The translations under genes and the position numbers were made by a program. Shown one piece after another: positions 20,653-32,132 of a stretch of 64,000 bases of DNA. The DNA comes from Adiantum capillus-veneris (taxonomy: Eukaryota; Streptophyta; Polypodiopsida; Polypodiales; Pteridaceae). Where the stretch lies: the NCBI GenBank assembly GCA_014529385.2, contig CM043963.1:63540469-63604468 (forward strand), read 5' to 3'. Numbering within the stretch: the stretch's first letter is position 1; each line of letters opens with the position of its first letter. A model generated the notes under the pieces. That model did no database searches. It had not been told where the DNA came from and was given only the letters and a program-made list of their open reading frames with translations.

Positions 20653-21330
20653 GTGAAAGCTAAATCAAGGTTTAAAGTAAAGTCTACCGCCCTTTTTGGA
20701 TTGAACAGGCCGGTTACAGATACCACCTTGAAGAGTGTTGAGCGTTACTTTTACTTGCCGAGGCTCAAAAAAAAAAAGGATGCGGACGAGTTTGTTCGCA
20801 TTTGCCAAGAGGTCAAGTTTGACAGGCATAAGGCATCAGTAGCCTTTACCGTATCCTCCCGTCCCTGGGAAAGCATTGCCATGGATTTTATTTTTTATCT
20901 TCCCAAAACTCAAAGTGGGCATGATGACATTTGGATAGTCATTAATAGATTCAGTAAATAGGCTCACTTCATTCCGGTAAAGAAGACGATTAAGAACGAT
21001 CATTTGACAAAACTGTTTGTCTCACAGATTTTCCGATTACATGGCATGCCTGAGTCTATTCTTTCGGACAGAAATCCCCGGTTTACTAGTTTGTTTTGGA
21101 GGACAATCTGGGAGAACATTGGCACACGATTCCAGTTCTCGTCATCATTCCACCCGTAGACAGATGGGCAATTTGAGATAGCCAATTCAGTGGTTTTGGA
21201 TTTGTTGAAGTCTTATATTTCGGATCAAAAGACTTAATGCGAAATGTATTTGCCCTTGGTGGAGTTTGCCTACAATAACACACGGGGAAGGCGCCATTTG
21301 AAGTAACCCAGGCTGCTAAGAAGGTTCCTC
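20653..21330 (+). pseudogene. Chromovirus integrase fragment
   Basis: The translation shows VERYFYLPRLKKK, ICQEVKFDRHKAS, WESIAMDFIFYLPKTQSGHD, then after a TAG AHFIPVKKTIKNDH, SILSDRNPRFTSLFW, and GQFEIANSVVLDLLKSYI. The three D-D-E catalytic residues are all visible (MDF, SDR, FEI). Three or more stops and a loss of the end of the core show it is dead. It is related to, but clearly diverged from, the integrase at 15.3-16 kb. Confidence 0.75.
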
Positions 21331-22080
21331 AATTTCTAAGCACCAAAGACAAGATTCTATTTTGAAGCAAATTTTTAAAAAAAAACTCTAAAAGGCATGG
21401 AAGGCCATCTAGCAGTGTCACGGGAACGGGCACCACGTGCCAACGGAAAAGAACAACTTTAAGCACTTCAAATAACAACGGAACTGAAAGAGACGCACGA
21501 CACACGAGACGGGAGTGGCAGAGTCCCCCCCCCCCCCAAGAGAGCATTGGTCCCAAACATTGGCGCCCCTTTCCGTATTTTTTTAAATTACTTGAACTCA
21601 TCACATCGCCGGTACTCTTATCTTCTGCACCTCAAGGGGAGCATGCCAAATAATGAGCCCTTGGCTCATATCTAAAGGCCCTTGGCCTATGAAAAGCAAT
21701 CTACATGAAAAGCTATAAACTCAAGCGGTTGGCCAAAAGCTGTCACCGTGTTTTGAGGAAATCCGTACAGCTGCGACGTGGCACTGTCCACGTGAATTGC
21801 GGGATTGTCCGTACACTCTGCCACATCAGTATGTCAGAGCGTTTTGCAAGAGTTCCGTACAACAACCACGTCATCATCTTCTAGGCTTGCTTGTGTTGGC
21901 CCCGCTTTAATTCTAGTGCCTTTAGGTTAATTGGCCCCATTGAACGGGATCACATAAGTTGGTAGGACTTCTTCTTCTTCTGTTGCTGCTTCGTCTTAGG
22001 ATTTAGGCCCCTCGGCCAGGATCTACAAGTCGGCTTTGATCTTCAGTGGCTTGATACGTCAGCAGTTTGTGACAAGCAGT
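21331..22080. other. Spacer between chromovirus fragments
   Basis: No coding signal. It contains a (C)n run at about 21526-21537. Around 21740-21890 there are CCGTACA...CCACATCAG and GACGTGG motifs resembling those at 8840-8960 and 28000-28080, possibly pieces of one promoter/LTR family. Confidence 0.35.
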
Positions 22081-22093
22081 TCACAAGAGGAGA

Positions 22094-22800
22094 GTGTCCT
22101 CTTTTGACAGTGACCAGATCAACAAGAAAACCAAGGAGTTCGAGGAAGGGAGTCAGACCGTTAGGTTTGAGATGTTTTCACGCTACCAAGACACCCATCG
22201 AGCCCTTGAGTTTATACAACAACCTTCTCTAGAGGACGGATCACAAAACAATTTAGGGTGTGAAGCGTGGCATCTTACTTGAAAGGCACTGCACAAACAT
22301 GGTGGTCTACTCTATTGTTATGCAAAGAAGCACCTGCGACGTGGTTAAAGTTCAAGACAATTTTCACGTCAACTTGGATATCATAAGAATATGCACGAGA
22401 TGTCATCACGGCATGGCATCACTTAAAAATGATTGAGAAAAATACATTGGATGACCATTGCCAGTGGTTTTGGGACACTTATTGGCCAGTGTCTTCGTTT
22501 CGGAATTACATTGAGAGACCAGATTGAGCGGGTTTGCCATGGTTTGCTAAAAGAGATCCGAGACTATTGTCTAAACATAAAGTCTGACTCTATTCAAAGA
22601 CTTATGAAACATGCTAAGCAACGACTTGGAATGCATGCCGGCTCATTGACTTATCCTACGGACATGATAGTATCCATCTCAACACGGCACGAGTCTACCA
22701 GTGAAGTGAATGAATTAGGGAAACCGGATGACAGCTCATTGCAAGATTCCGGAGAAGAAAGGGGATTAGAGGATAGTGCGTCTTATAGTTCCAATGATTG
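22094..22800 (+). pseudogene. Chromovirus gag fragment
   Basis: The first frame gives KKTKEFEEGSQTVRFEMFSR and YQDTHRALEFIQQ, comparable with FETYNGRRDTSKALSFIKQ in the intact gag. Another frame continues SYLKGTAQTWWSTLL and then KNTLDDHCQWFWDTYWPV, matching the capsid WW motif and downstream helix. Several frameshifts and stops are present. It lies after an integrase fragment, so pieces have been reordered or come from different copies. Confidence 0.6.
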
Positions 22801-22869
22801 AGACTGACGTGCCAATGGACAGGGGAAGCTAGCGAAGCTACCATAGGTCCCAAGGTACAAGGAAAGAAA

Positions 22870-23400
22870 CGAAAAGGGAATGAGCTGGTAGATTAGAAGA
22901 CAATTGGGTGCTCTTACGGTTTGAGAAGGCACGCCTGAGGACACGAAAGGGAAAGGAGTGGCTTTTTCAAAAGCTAAGAATGCGATATGATGGCCCTCTC
23001 AATATTCAACAGAAGATAAATGATGTATCCTTTAAATTGAAGTTGCCAGATACTTAGAAGATTCACAATGCTTTTTATGCGAGTCTGTTGAAAATTTTTA
23101 AGGGTGAGTGCCAATTGATAGGAAGCCTAAGGAGCAACTTGAAGTGGCAGAGAGCGAGAAGATTCTCGTTTTGGAACAAATACTGGCTGACTAGGAAAGG
23201 AAAGAGAAAGGTAAAGTGAACGGCAGTTCTTAGTCAAGAACTATCCGGCATTGGATGGGAAGTGGATGGAGGAGGACCCAGCAGATACTCCTCAGATATC
23301 GGAACTTTACCGTGAGGTTTTTGGTCTAGCTTTGACTATTTACAATGTGTACATGTCGCGTCATTTTTTAAACTTGAAACCACTTTGCAAAGCTCCCAAA
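22870..23400 (+). pseudogene. Chromovirus integrase tail with chromodomain remnant
   Basis: Visible motifs are LLRFEKARLRTRKGK, LRMRYDGPLNI, INDVSFKLKLPDT and KIHNAFYASLLK, the module preceding the chromodomain in the intact element. It is followed in another frame by VAESEKILVLEQILAD and LVKNYPALDGKWMEEDPADT, a decayed chromodomain. Three or more frame changes occur. Confidence 0.65.
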
Positions 23401-23577
23401 TGCATGTATTTACATCTTTCTATACCTATGCCGATGCATATACACGCTACTTTGTACACGCCAAAAGCAATCTATCATCATTGCCCACCCTCTAGGTCAA
23501 GCATTTATGCTCAACCAAGAGACTATTTGCATCTGGAACCACATCCCCTGCAAAATATTTCTTCCATCTATAACCAT

Positions 23578-24838
23578 TTATTCTATAGCGCAAATGTTCG
23601 CTAGAGAGCCTTTCCAAAATGCATGCTTCCCTCTATACAGCCCCAACCATTTGTCCCTCAACTTTTTCTGAAAAGTGAAATCCGAGCGGGAATCGTACTT
23701 CATCACCTGATCCCCCTCTTTAATTTCTTTTTCTCGCAACCTCGTATTCATTTTCTCCATCCTTGTCTCTGCTTGTTGTAGATAATAATCATTGGCTTTC
23801 TCTCTATTCATTTGTCAACAACGCTAAAGCAAGAATTCTTTCCTGCAACTTGACTTTATGCTTGCCTTGCATTCTACACAACAACTTCAAGGCATCCAAC
23901 TGCACTTGTATAGGCATGAGAGCTTCCTTTCCATAAACAAGCTCATATCGCGTAAACTGTGTAGACACTCTATACGCAATTCTATAGGCCCACAAACACT
24001 TTTCCAGGTCCGAGTCCCGCTCCTTAGGATGCTCTCTAGCATACTCTAATAGCATCTTCACAATTTGACCACTGCAGTTTTCAACCAGCCCATTGCATTG
24101 TGGGTAGTAAGGAGAAGAATGCCTATGCTGAATTTTCAATTTCTTTATGAGAGCACCAGCAACTTTTCCCCTAAACCTTGGTCCACAATCAAAAATGATA
24201 ACCATAGGAGCTACAAACCTACAATACACCTATTCATACCAAAAGCAGGCCACTCTTCCTGTTGTTACATCTTTCACAGCTTTTGCTTCCACCCACTTTG
24301 TCAAATAGTCCACAGTCACAAGGATATACTTTTCGCCATTGTTGGTCCTTCGCATTGGACCTACAGCATCCACTCCCCATTTTGCAGATGCATCAAAAGA
24401 CATTATAGCTTTTTAAGGCTCAGCCAAAAGCTTTCGGTTTGCAAACACTTGGCATTCATGGCATGACTTGCACCAAAAATAAGCATGTCTCATCATAGAG
24501 CGCAAACAATAACCCCCTCTCAAAATACGAAAGACAACCTGATCCTTACCTTGATGGCCTTTTGGTTCATGGCAATGCTTCAAAATCAAGCCTATTTCTT
24601 CTTTGTCCGGCACTTCCCTCAAAATGCTATCTTTGCCATAAAACATGAGATCCTCACCTACCAACGTGTACTTTCTTGCTTTTGCAACTATTTTCTTACG
24701 CCGAACCTTTGACATGCCCTTAGGACATTGTTCTTTACTAAGAAATACTTCTACATCTTGCAGCGATTTTCTTCCTGCACACAAATCTTCCTTGACCTTG
24801 AAAGGGGCTACCAAGGCATCCAACTTGTCCCTAGCCAA
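23578..24838 (-). pseudogene. Tat-like integrase
   Basis: From the right it has an H-H-C-C finger (ILKHCHEPKGHQGKDQ ... WCKSCHECQVF), then the core WGVDAVGPMRRTNNGEKYI with the first Asp (24400-24330), VTVDYLTKWVEAKAV, IIFDCGPRFRGK with the second Asp, and NGLVENCSGQIVKMLL with the Glu. It continues YRVSTQFTRYELVYGKEALM and a C-terminal segment to about 23578 (HFxK-like LRDKWLGLYRG). Stops separate the finger from the core (near 24413) and split the core (near 24230). Confidence 0.75.
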
Positions 24839-24856
24839 CTCATCAGCTTCTTTATT

Positions 24857-25198
24857 CTACTCACGAGGAACATGCTTACACAATATCTTCTCAAATTCAT
24901 GCAAAAGCTTCTTAATGCCATAGAACCACTTCTTCAAGTTTTGTTTCTTAACATTCCACAAACCAAGTAACTGATTCATGACTAGCAACGCATCCCCTTT
25001 CACAATAACCCTCTTCAATCCAAACTCAACACACTGCTTCCATCCAAGGAGAAGCGTGAGATACTCGGCCTCATTGTTACTTTCAGCTTCATCAAGGTCG
25101 TAAGCTCTAGATAAGATTACATCGCCTTTTGGGTTATTAATGATTACCCCACCACTTGCCTTTTGAAGAACTATCATGTATGCACCATCAAACATCAT
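24857..25198 (-). pseudogene. Archaeal-type second RNase H
   Basis: A 113-codon frame with MMFDGAYMIVLQKASGGVII, SNNEAEYLTLLLGWKQ, VIVKGDALLVMNQLLGLW and LLHEFEKILCKHVPRE, followed after a TAG by NKEADELARDKLDAL. Catalytic acids are present in the expected D-E-D-D order (FDG, NEAEY, KGD, EAD). It differs from the ordinary gypsy RNase H, which lies immediately upstream at 25195-25850. It would degrade the RNA strand during reverse transcription. Confidence 0.75.
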
Positions 25199-25850
25199 CG
25201 TATACGAATCTGTAATAGTCCACTTCCTTTTTCATGATCATCCTTGTCAATTCTTGGGTAAGACGGCATCTCTGCTCCCTTGTGTACCACTATGTCCAGC
25301 AAGTGAGCTTTAACAGAATAGTCCACTTTAAACTCAAACTCATACTCTTGAAGCTCCATAGTCCACTTTAAGATGCGCTTGCTACGCTTCAAATGTTGTA
25401 CTACATCCGGCAAAAGGTTTGATGTGGTGAGCACGTAGAACTTTTGGGACAACAGATATGTTTTGAACCTACTACAAGCAAGAACCAAGGCGAATACCCA
25501 CTATTCCATTTCTGTGTAGGAGAATTTGCTTACATTCTTCATCTTGCTCTCAAAATAGACTGGCTTGAAGTTCCTTCCCTACTTTTGTAAGAGCACCGAC
25601 CCAAAAACTATTGACCCCACACTAATAGATACATAGAAAATGGATTTCATGTCAGAAGGATTCACTATTGGTAAAGCACACAATACCTCTTGATACCATC
25701 AAAAGCCTGTTGCATGTCTTCATTCCACTCAAACCTCTGAACTCTTTGACTTAATTTCTGAAGAGGATACTTAGACTGACATAGTATCTAAAAGAAACGT
25801 GACAGGTACCTGAGCTTATGCACAAATGATGCCAAATCCTTTGTGTTGCT
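25195..25850 (-). pseudogene. Tat-like RT connection and first RNase H
   Basis: Degenerate frames give LSQRVQRFEWNEDMQQAFDGI and then FRKTYLLSQKFYVLTT-like and VVQHLKRSKRILKWTMELQEYEFEF. This matches the RNase H of Tat elements, where the domain is degenerate. Multiple frame changes are present in 25489-25850. Confidence 0.55.
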
Positions 25851-25853
25851 CGG

Positions 25854-26402
25854 TTAATCCATAAGCAATAAAGCCTTAACTTTCTCTGGGTCAGCTTCTA
25901 TTCCATTTTGGGAAACCACATGTCCTAGAATACTTCTTTGGGTTGACTTGCCCACCCTCTTGTTGAAGCTTTCAAAACTCAACCTCAGTCTCTCCAAATG
26001 TGTCACCCTAGAGCTACAACATCCAATGTCATCCATGAAAACTCGAATGAACTTACCCAAGTAGAGACCAAACACTCTATTTATCCACCCTTGGCAGGTA
26101 GCATATGCATTAACCAGCCCAAAAGACATTCTTTTGTAGGAAAAACAACCCCAAGGATTAATGAAGGTCATCTTCAATCGATCTTCGATCGCTATCAAGA
26201 TCTAAAAGTAGCCTGAAAATCCATCCATGATTGAGTAGCGTTCATGACCTGCAACCTGATTGAGGATTTCATCCAAGAAGGATAGTGGATAATGATTCCT
26301 TTTTGTGACAGCATTCAAACGTTTGAAATCAACATATATCCTAGATCTTCTATTCTTCTTGGGCACAATAACTACTGGAGAGACCCAGACTCCTCCACTC
26401 AA
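25854..26402 (-). pseudogene. Tat-like reverse transcriptase
   Basis: Two segments in the same frame, split by a TAG near 26207. The first carries VSPVVIVPKKNRRSRIYVDF, NAVTKRNHYPLSFLDEIL and YSIMDGFSGYF with the first catalytic Asp. The second carries IAIEDRLKMTFINPWGCFSY, RMSFGLVNAYATCQ, IRVFMDDIGCCSS with an intact F-M-D-D box, and ILGHVVSQNGIEADPEKVKA. About ten residues seem to be missing between the active site and the LGH motif. Catalytic residues are retained here, unlike in the youngest chromovirus. Confidence 0.8.
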
Positions 26403-26508
26403 AAGATGAAATCTACTTTCAAAAGCTTCGTCACCTCTTCACGAAGTGCCTTCTCATGAATGACCCCCAACCTCCTAAGCTTTTGAACCTTTGACTTGGC
26501 ATCTTCTA

Positions 26509-27393
26509 TTAGATTGATTCTATGCTCGACCCTTTTTGCTCCTTGCAATCTGTATATTCAGTGGCGAATAGCTTTGGAAACTCCGCAAACATGTATTCAT
26601 ACTCCTTGTTTTCTTTCTTCGTCAAGTCCTCTCCTAACATGCTCCTTACGTTCACTTTGGCAGGCCCCACATTTGCTTTTGGATTCTCCTTCGCCTCCTT
26701 GACGTCCACATCATGCATTGATGCTTCCTTTTCGACACATATCCTAAATAGATCAGGACATAATTGCATCAAGCCTTTCTCTACACTTTCTTTTGATGAC
26801 GTAGACGAAGCATCACTATCGTATGACATAGTTTCTGTTGAATCTGTATCTTGCATCTCCAATAAGAGCTGTATATGGCTCTCGTGTGTCGTCATGTTGT
26901 AGACAATGGTCCTTCCTTTCTCTTGGTCGGGGATGGTGATCAAGCCCGTGCCCCAATCCTGCTTAGCACCAAGGGTTATAAGCCATGGCCTCCCTAAAAT
27001 GATCGGATAAGCATTCTCACCCCCTTGCATCACGTAGCAATCAACCAAGCACTCAATCCCCAAGACTTTTATCTTAACATTTTCAACTATCCCAAGACAC
27101 CTTGCCTTTTTGTGGTTGGCCATCCTCATACAGATCGAAGCATTCACTCACATCTTGACGCCTGCTTCCTTCATGATAGCCTCGGTCATGACACACACCT
27201 GGGCACCACCATCCACATATGCTTGCACTTCCGTCTTCTTTCCCAACATAGCTTCAACTATTGGCACCATATCCACTGGGTGACCAACCCTCGAGGATGA
27301 CACCATGCTTTGATGCTTTTCCTTTTTGGAAGGAAGCCGCGTACTCACGCATTTGGTCCACTGCCTCCTCAATTTAGCGTTTAAAGCCACCAA
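26509..27393 (-). pseudogene. Tat-like protease and linker
   Basis: From the right it has GQLVALNAKLRRQWTKCVST, then TEVQAYVDGGAQVCVMTEAI. The D-G-G-A box is the aspartic protease site, where D-S/T-G-A is usual. A TGA near 27148 follows, then KKARCLGIVENVKIKVLGIE and NAYPIILGRPWLITLGA (the I-L-G-R-P-W signature). The rest is an acidic linker leading to RT. The same frame continues through the TGA, so it looks like one mutated polyprotein. Confidence 0.7.
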
Positions 27394-27423
27394 TTGACCA
27401 AAAGATATATTGGCCTTTTGATT

Positions 27424-27810
27424 TCATATGTCGTCAACAATATCATAGTCTTTGACACCTTGGCCAAGAAGGTAATCCTTTGGACCTGTTTTTCTTCGTC
27501 GCTGCCTCTTGCTACTCTTTGGTTGATCTTCTACTTTAGCTTTCCCTTTCCTTGCTCGTTTCCCTCTCTTCTTCTGTCTCTTTCTCCCTATCATGTTTGG
27601 CTCTCTTATTGGCCAAGACATCCACATCTTGATGCTCAAGGGTAATGATGTTGATAGCCCTATCTTCTCCATTTGCCGACAACGGTTGTGGTTGTTGTTG
27701 AGGCGGTGGTGCTTCTAGTGCCCGCTCTTGATGATTTTTGAAAAAGGAACTATCACGGTTATATATATTTTGAGTGCTCACACTCACTTGATCTATTACC
27801 AACATCTAGT
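27424..27810 (-). pseudogene. Tat-like gag C-terminal basic region
   Basis: A highly charged segment (ANKRAKHDREKETEEERE in one frame, then KSSKRQRRRKTGPKDYLLGQ and GVKDYDIVDDI in another) ends at a TGA and resumes in frame as NQKANISFGQLVALN. This basic stretch before a Y-D-I/L-x-x-D motif precedes protease in Tat-type gag-pol. The capsid part upstream is not recognisable. Confidence 0.5.
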
Positions 27811-28520
27811 GGTGCTCTAGCATCTCTTTTATGTGCACATGGTTGCAAAAGCAACTTAAAATCACTTGTTATTTTTTTAAAGGTGCTAAAATCACATGAA
27901 TTGTTTGATATCAATAATTGATGACCAAAGCACTGAAGATAATCTATTTTCATGATATGGCGCCCAAAAAGCAACTTTGTAGCAAGGGTGTCACACCAGC
28001 CTTGTCCGTAAGTTTCCATGTAGTAAATCCCGTACACTTGCCACATCAGCATGCTATGTTGGCAATCTGTATGGTACCTAAAAATGTGGCACATTTCCTG
28101 ACTGTTGCTGGGTGATTAGGTTTTTGCCATGTTGGCTGTAATATGCTCAATCCAGTACAGTCATGCCACACACTACTATTTACCTTGCTTCAGCTGATTA
28201 CTTAAAACACCTTATAAAATGGACAGTCAATATTTTGAGCAACATTAAAACTATAGTGATACATTAGGACTGAACGTGATAGTGCATTCAATCGCTTCTC
28301 ATTACACCCAAACAACAAGCCCTGATGGAAGCTCTCTCAACTTTGCAAAATTGTTGTGAGAACCAACCCGGACTGCTTAAATACTACGCATGAAATGAGT
28401 TCCAGCTCAAGCTCGTTGTCTCCATCCACTGATGTGTAACTTTGGTTATCGCAAACAAAGATAGAAGCATACATGAGTTAACAACAGCCCACTTCCGCTA
28501 AGTAATGACAGTAGAAATAT
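27811..28520. other. AT-rich spacer, no gene recognised
   Basis: No supported coding frame. A stretch at about 27995-28090 (CCGTACACTTGCCACATCAG) resembles 21800-21830. Confidence 0.4.
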
Positions 28521-28523
28521 ATA

Positions 28524-28562
<39 letters not shown>
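28521..28562. repeat. (TG)n(AG)n compound microsatellite
   Basis: About 10 TG units followed by about 10 GA units. A shorter (GA)n lies at about 28711-28728. Confidence 0.9.
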
Positions 28563-30111
28563 TGGGTGCCGCAACCATTTATGTGCGCAAATAAAGAGGA
28601 TGTACCTAGAGCAAGACGATCGCGTGCAGCTGCTTTGAGTCGAAACCGCAAGCGGGAGAGGCAAACCAGCAGAAGCCCGCCATCCCATTCGAATGTCGTT
28701 TCCTCCATGCATACGAGAGAGAGAGAGAGGGGAATAGACTATAGACTCGGCCGTCCGACTTTAAAGGTCCCGACTACATTTTGTGTGCTAGTTTAGAGCT
28801 GGGTCGCACCCAATGGCAGTGGCGGGATGAAGTAATCGAGGTCGTACTCTCCACTAGTGCTTACTTTTCCATGCAAGAGATTTCGTCGTTCGGCTTTGTG
28901 GACAATGAAATGCGGACGTTCCACCTCATTTAGGTATTTACTGACGCAGAGAGCACGGAAATCTCGAGGGAACGGTCAAAAAAAGGTCGTGGTCAACGCC
29001 TGCGAGGTGACTCAACCCCACCACCTACTTGTTGATAGGTTGTTGTCCTAACCACACGGGCGTTAGTTTGTGATGGCATCTAATCCAAAACACAACCTTA
29101 TATTGTGAACGCAAATGGGGAAAAAGTAAACTCGGACAACATCTGACGGTGCCTGTGGTTTTTGATTTTCGAATCTGGCTTGCACGTCGTCGATCCCAGG
29201 GCTTGGGCTTAAATTAAAGACCTATGGTCTTTAGTGATGAGGGCATGCGTTCGCACACTTAGCTCATTGCGCTGCCTTTGAACAAGTGGTGGGTTTAAAT
29301 TGAGGGGGGCGGTGTAGATTGTGCATTTTTGTTGACATCAACTCTCCTCGAGATCCATGCGTGCACCTGTCCGCCATAGACCCCATGACGGGGGCCTAGT
29401 TGAAGACCCCTTGTTCTTTAGTCTCGTGGCATGTCATGCAGTAGCCTTAGTGTTTTGTCCATTTTTGGGACCAAACACGTGGCTTTTATCCATTGTTCAG
29501 TGATGTGCGTTGATTGAATTGGGTAGAATGGTAGGCTCGTGGCATTTTGAGTCCTCAATCACCAATGCTTCCAAAAAGTGATTTGTTGGTGGATTTTGTG
29601 CATGTGGCCATTTTTGCAAGTGCTTATGCACGTGCTTCTAGTGTGGGGTCCATGTTGGTCTTGGTAGGTGCTATTTCTGGTGTGCGGTGTCGGGGGATTT
29701 GTGTTCGAAAGGTGAGCCGGGAGACGCGGGGCTTCTGGCTGTGAGGTGTGAGGAAGAGCATTGCAGCAGACACAATCAATGTACATGAAGCTTAAAAACT
29801 GACAGCTTGAACAAGATTCTGAAGCTTGATTATCCAAAGCAGGCAATTAACAATACCGCTGCTTAAATTAAATGTTAATTGAGGATTTTAAGCCCTTATT
29901 ACTGCTGATAATCATATAGGATTCAAATAAACCTGATCTGCATCCCTTTGCTCATTTTCTTATCATGGAAGCGAAGCTGCATGACGTCGGCCCAAACTTA
30001 CTTTTTAAAGTAGATGTTTTGTGTTCTTATTCTTGAGCTCAAGCGTTCATTTCAAATTAAGAGAATTGCTTATGCTCGCTTTCTGCCATGCATAGGGTTT
30101 CAAGAGGTTAG
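28563..30111. other. Low-information spacer
   Basis: No convincing gene. A minus-strand frame (28478-28708, METEETTFEWDGG-like start at its right end) is mostly microsatellite and is not supported. At about 29258-29310, TTAGCTCATTGCG followed by GGGTTTAAATTG has the spacing of RNA polymerase III A and B boxes, a weak SINE-remnant signal. Confidence 0.3.
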
Positions 30112-30152
30112 CTTCTTCTTCTTCTTCTTCTTCTTCTTCTTCTTCTTCTTCT

Positions 30153-30229
<77 letters not shown>
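30112..30229. repeat. (TTC)n(TC)n compound microsatellite
   Basis: About 15 TTC units (30112-30156) run directly into about 36 TC units (to 30229). Confidence 0.95.
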
Positions 30230-30231
<2 letters not shown>

Positions 30232-31070
30232 CCCAAGAGGAGTTTTTGCCAAGGACGGCCAAAAATGTTACATGGGATGTTGTTGCCTTGGTGATATACA
30301 AAGGCAAATTTGCAAAGAGGAGGATTGCCTAAACCTCACGCAAGTTCTCACGCCTCGATTTCCAAAGAAAATGGTGGATGACAAAAACCTCCTACGCCAT
30401 GCTCAAGTTTCTTAAGAAATTTGCTAAGAAGACTGAGAAGGGCAATAAAGCATCTAAATCTATAAATAAAGTGGGGGCTTAGTCTATATATTTGCGATTT
30501 TTGCATTCTAAACTCGTTGTATTGTTGGTAATGTGTGTTGGCTAAATTATGCGATGGATGTGTATGAACTCTTCTTTCCTTTCCACAAATGGTCGTTGAA
30601 TCAACCGGGTTTGTCGTTGGATAAAAGAAGATAGGCTTTCACATACTCTCAAATCCCTCTTGTGTTGCTTACACATCGAGCTTCAATACCATGCTACATT
30701 CACACACGCTCAAATTCCTCTTCTATAGCTCATACTTGGAGCTTCAATATCGTGCTGCTTTGAGAGACAACCACAAGAGCTAATTCTCAAGGGAACGGTG
30801 TCGTGTGAAGTGGTGGGGGAGAAGGGACTTTGATTTCAGATGCCATGTGAAGTGGTGCCTCTTCTCTTCTTCTATTAAGATTCTAGCATATTCATCCTTC
30901 TGATTTGGTTGTGCCTTGCTCTCTATTACAAACAATTCTTTATCTGTTGTCGCTCTGGCAACTTTCCTTGGTCGTAGCTTATTTGCACATGATGTAACGC
31001 GAAGGAGACATCTAAGCTACACCACTTGCCCAAGCTAAGGGCTGGTGATACCTCGTGATGATCATGGCTA
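30230..31070. other. Spacer without supported gene
   Basis: Open stretches after the microsatellite up to 30415 have no recognisable domain. The rest is AT-rich and contains a repeated phrase (CTCTTGTGTTGCTTACACATCGAGCTTCAATACC at 30656 and CTCTTCTATAGCTCATACTTGGAGCTTCAATATC at 30717) that is a local diverged duplication. Confidence 0.35.
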
Positions 31071-31102
31071 GGTATGCCCTTTTCCCATGCACAGATATAT
31101 TT

Positions 31103-31330
31103 TTACGAAGCACTTTGTGCTTGCTCATTTTGCATGCTCAAAACAGCTCCTGCAGCCATCAACATTTCAATAGCAGCTGCATCCCCAAGGTGCACGGCTA
31201 CAATAGATTCTTCTTCTATCACCACTTTTCCTGATTTGAGCAACCCCAAGAGCTTGAATAGAATGCCCTTCAGGGAAGAATAGTCATGGCAAGCTATTGC
31301 ACGGTGAATTGGGTTGTGCCTATATCTTTC
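31103..31330 (-). pseudogene. Possible ankyrin-repeat exon fragment
   Basis: The minus-strand frame reads RYRHNPIHRAIACHDYSSLK, followed by SIVAVHLGDAAAIEMLMAAG and AVLSMQNEQ. The N-P-I-H-R-A-I start and the A-V-x-x-G-D-x-x-A-x-E-M-L-x-x-A-G-A pattern are those of ankyrin repeats. A possible 3' splice site (ATATAG before GCACAACCC) lies near 31322. Upstream frame content looks intronic. It could be a relic of a host gene broken by the gypsy element to the right. Evidence is one short segment only. Confidence 0.35.
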
Positions 31331-32005
31331 AATTTCTTGTAGTGAAATTTGTGTTATGCTATAGATGTAAAGTGCTATGTGCAAATCGAGCCTTTGTACT
31401 ATATAGGCCATCAAGATGGGAGGTGAGCACATAACCCACCTCAACATGAGGTCGTAGAGGTTATTTGGGCAAGCACTTCTATTTATAGAGGGTTTGAATT
31501 AATGAAAAGTGAGCAGTTCTTTCCTATCTCTCCTATGTAACTATCACCCACATACATGTGTGTGTAGATTGCAGACTTGAAGCCCTTCAACCAAACTTCA
31601 ACACTATGGGCAAGCTACTATCTGGTGTGGTGCTTGTAGTCTAGCAATGCCTAACACATCACGCATTCAAGGTTGTGGTGCACGCCTCTGAACTTGACCT
31701 TCCTTAATGTTTTGGAGGAGGTTGTCAGTGAATGGTCGAGTTGCGCCTGCGTTTCGCACCGCAAGAAAGTCAGCAGGTCAATCTTTTTCCATGTATGAAG
31801 AAGGGAATGACCAACGTTTACTATAATCGGCCATCACAGGGAACCCTTATGCAGATGCATTCCCTAGTCGGCGAGCAACGAGAGAGGCATACGCTACTTT
31901 TTTACCCCTTCGACGTTAGGAGGTCCAATACCTCATCCACGAAATGCAAGGAATTATATAGACTTTACTATCTTGGTTGGCAATTTAGTTGCCCACCTTC
32001 TCTCC
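31331..32005. other. Flank of the short-LTR element
   Basis: No gene recognised. A segment at about 31625-31690 (CTTGTAGTCTAGCAATGC ... GAACTTGACCTTCC) resembles segments at 36920-36990 and 38215-38290. Confidence 0.35.
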
Positions 32006-32117
32006 TGTCATGCCAAGGGTCTAGAGGGCTAGGGCCGAGTTTGAACTCGGCTCAGGGGTTGCCTATAAATTGGCAAGAGGCTTGGAGGAGAGGATGGAGT
32101 TCAGTACCCCTGCCTCA
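32006..32117 (+). repeat. 5' LTR, about 112 bp
   Basis: Begins TGTCATGCC, ends GCCTCA, and holds a CCTATAAATTGG box near 32063. It has about 20 bp (GGCCGAGTTTGAACTCGG) not present in the right copy; that insert contains the inverted repeat CGAGTTTGAACTCG. Confidence 0.75.
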
Positions 32118-32120
32118 TAT

Positions 32121-32132
32121 TGGTATCAGAGC
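32121..32132 (+). other. Primer-binding site (tRNA-iMet type)
   Basis: TGGTATCAGAGC three bases after the LTR. Confidence 0.85.

Larger units (their letters stand above)
23410..27810 (-). mobile_element. Tat-like Ty3/gypsy element on the minus strand, LTRs not found
   Basis: Read right to left, the order is gag C-terminus, protease, RT, RNase H, a second archaeal-type RNase H, and integrase. A second RNase H between RNase H and integrase is the hallmark of the Tat (Ogre/Retand-like) lineage of plant gypsy elements. The reading frame is interrupted by stops every few hundred bases. No LTR pair is recognisable in the flanks, so the element has lost its ends or they are too diverged. Confidence 0.75.

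Noticed and set aside
28446-28796. A possible host first exon with CT-rich 5' leader on either strand near 28.5-28.8 kb
   Set aside because: Frames are mostly microsatellite sequence and no domain or splice structure could be supported.
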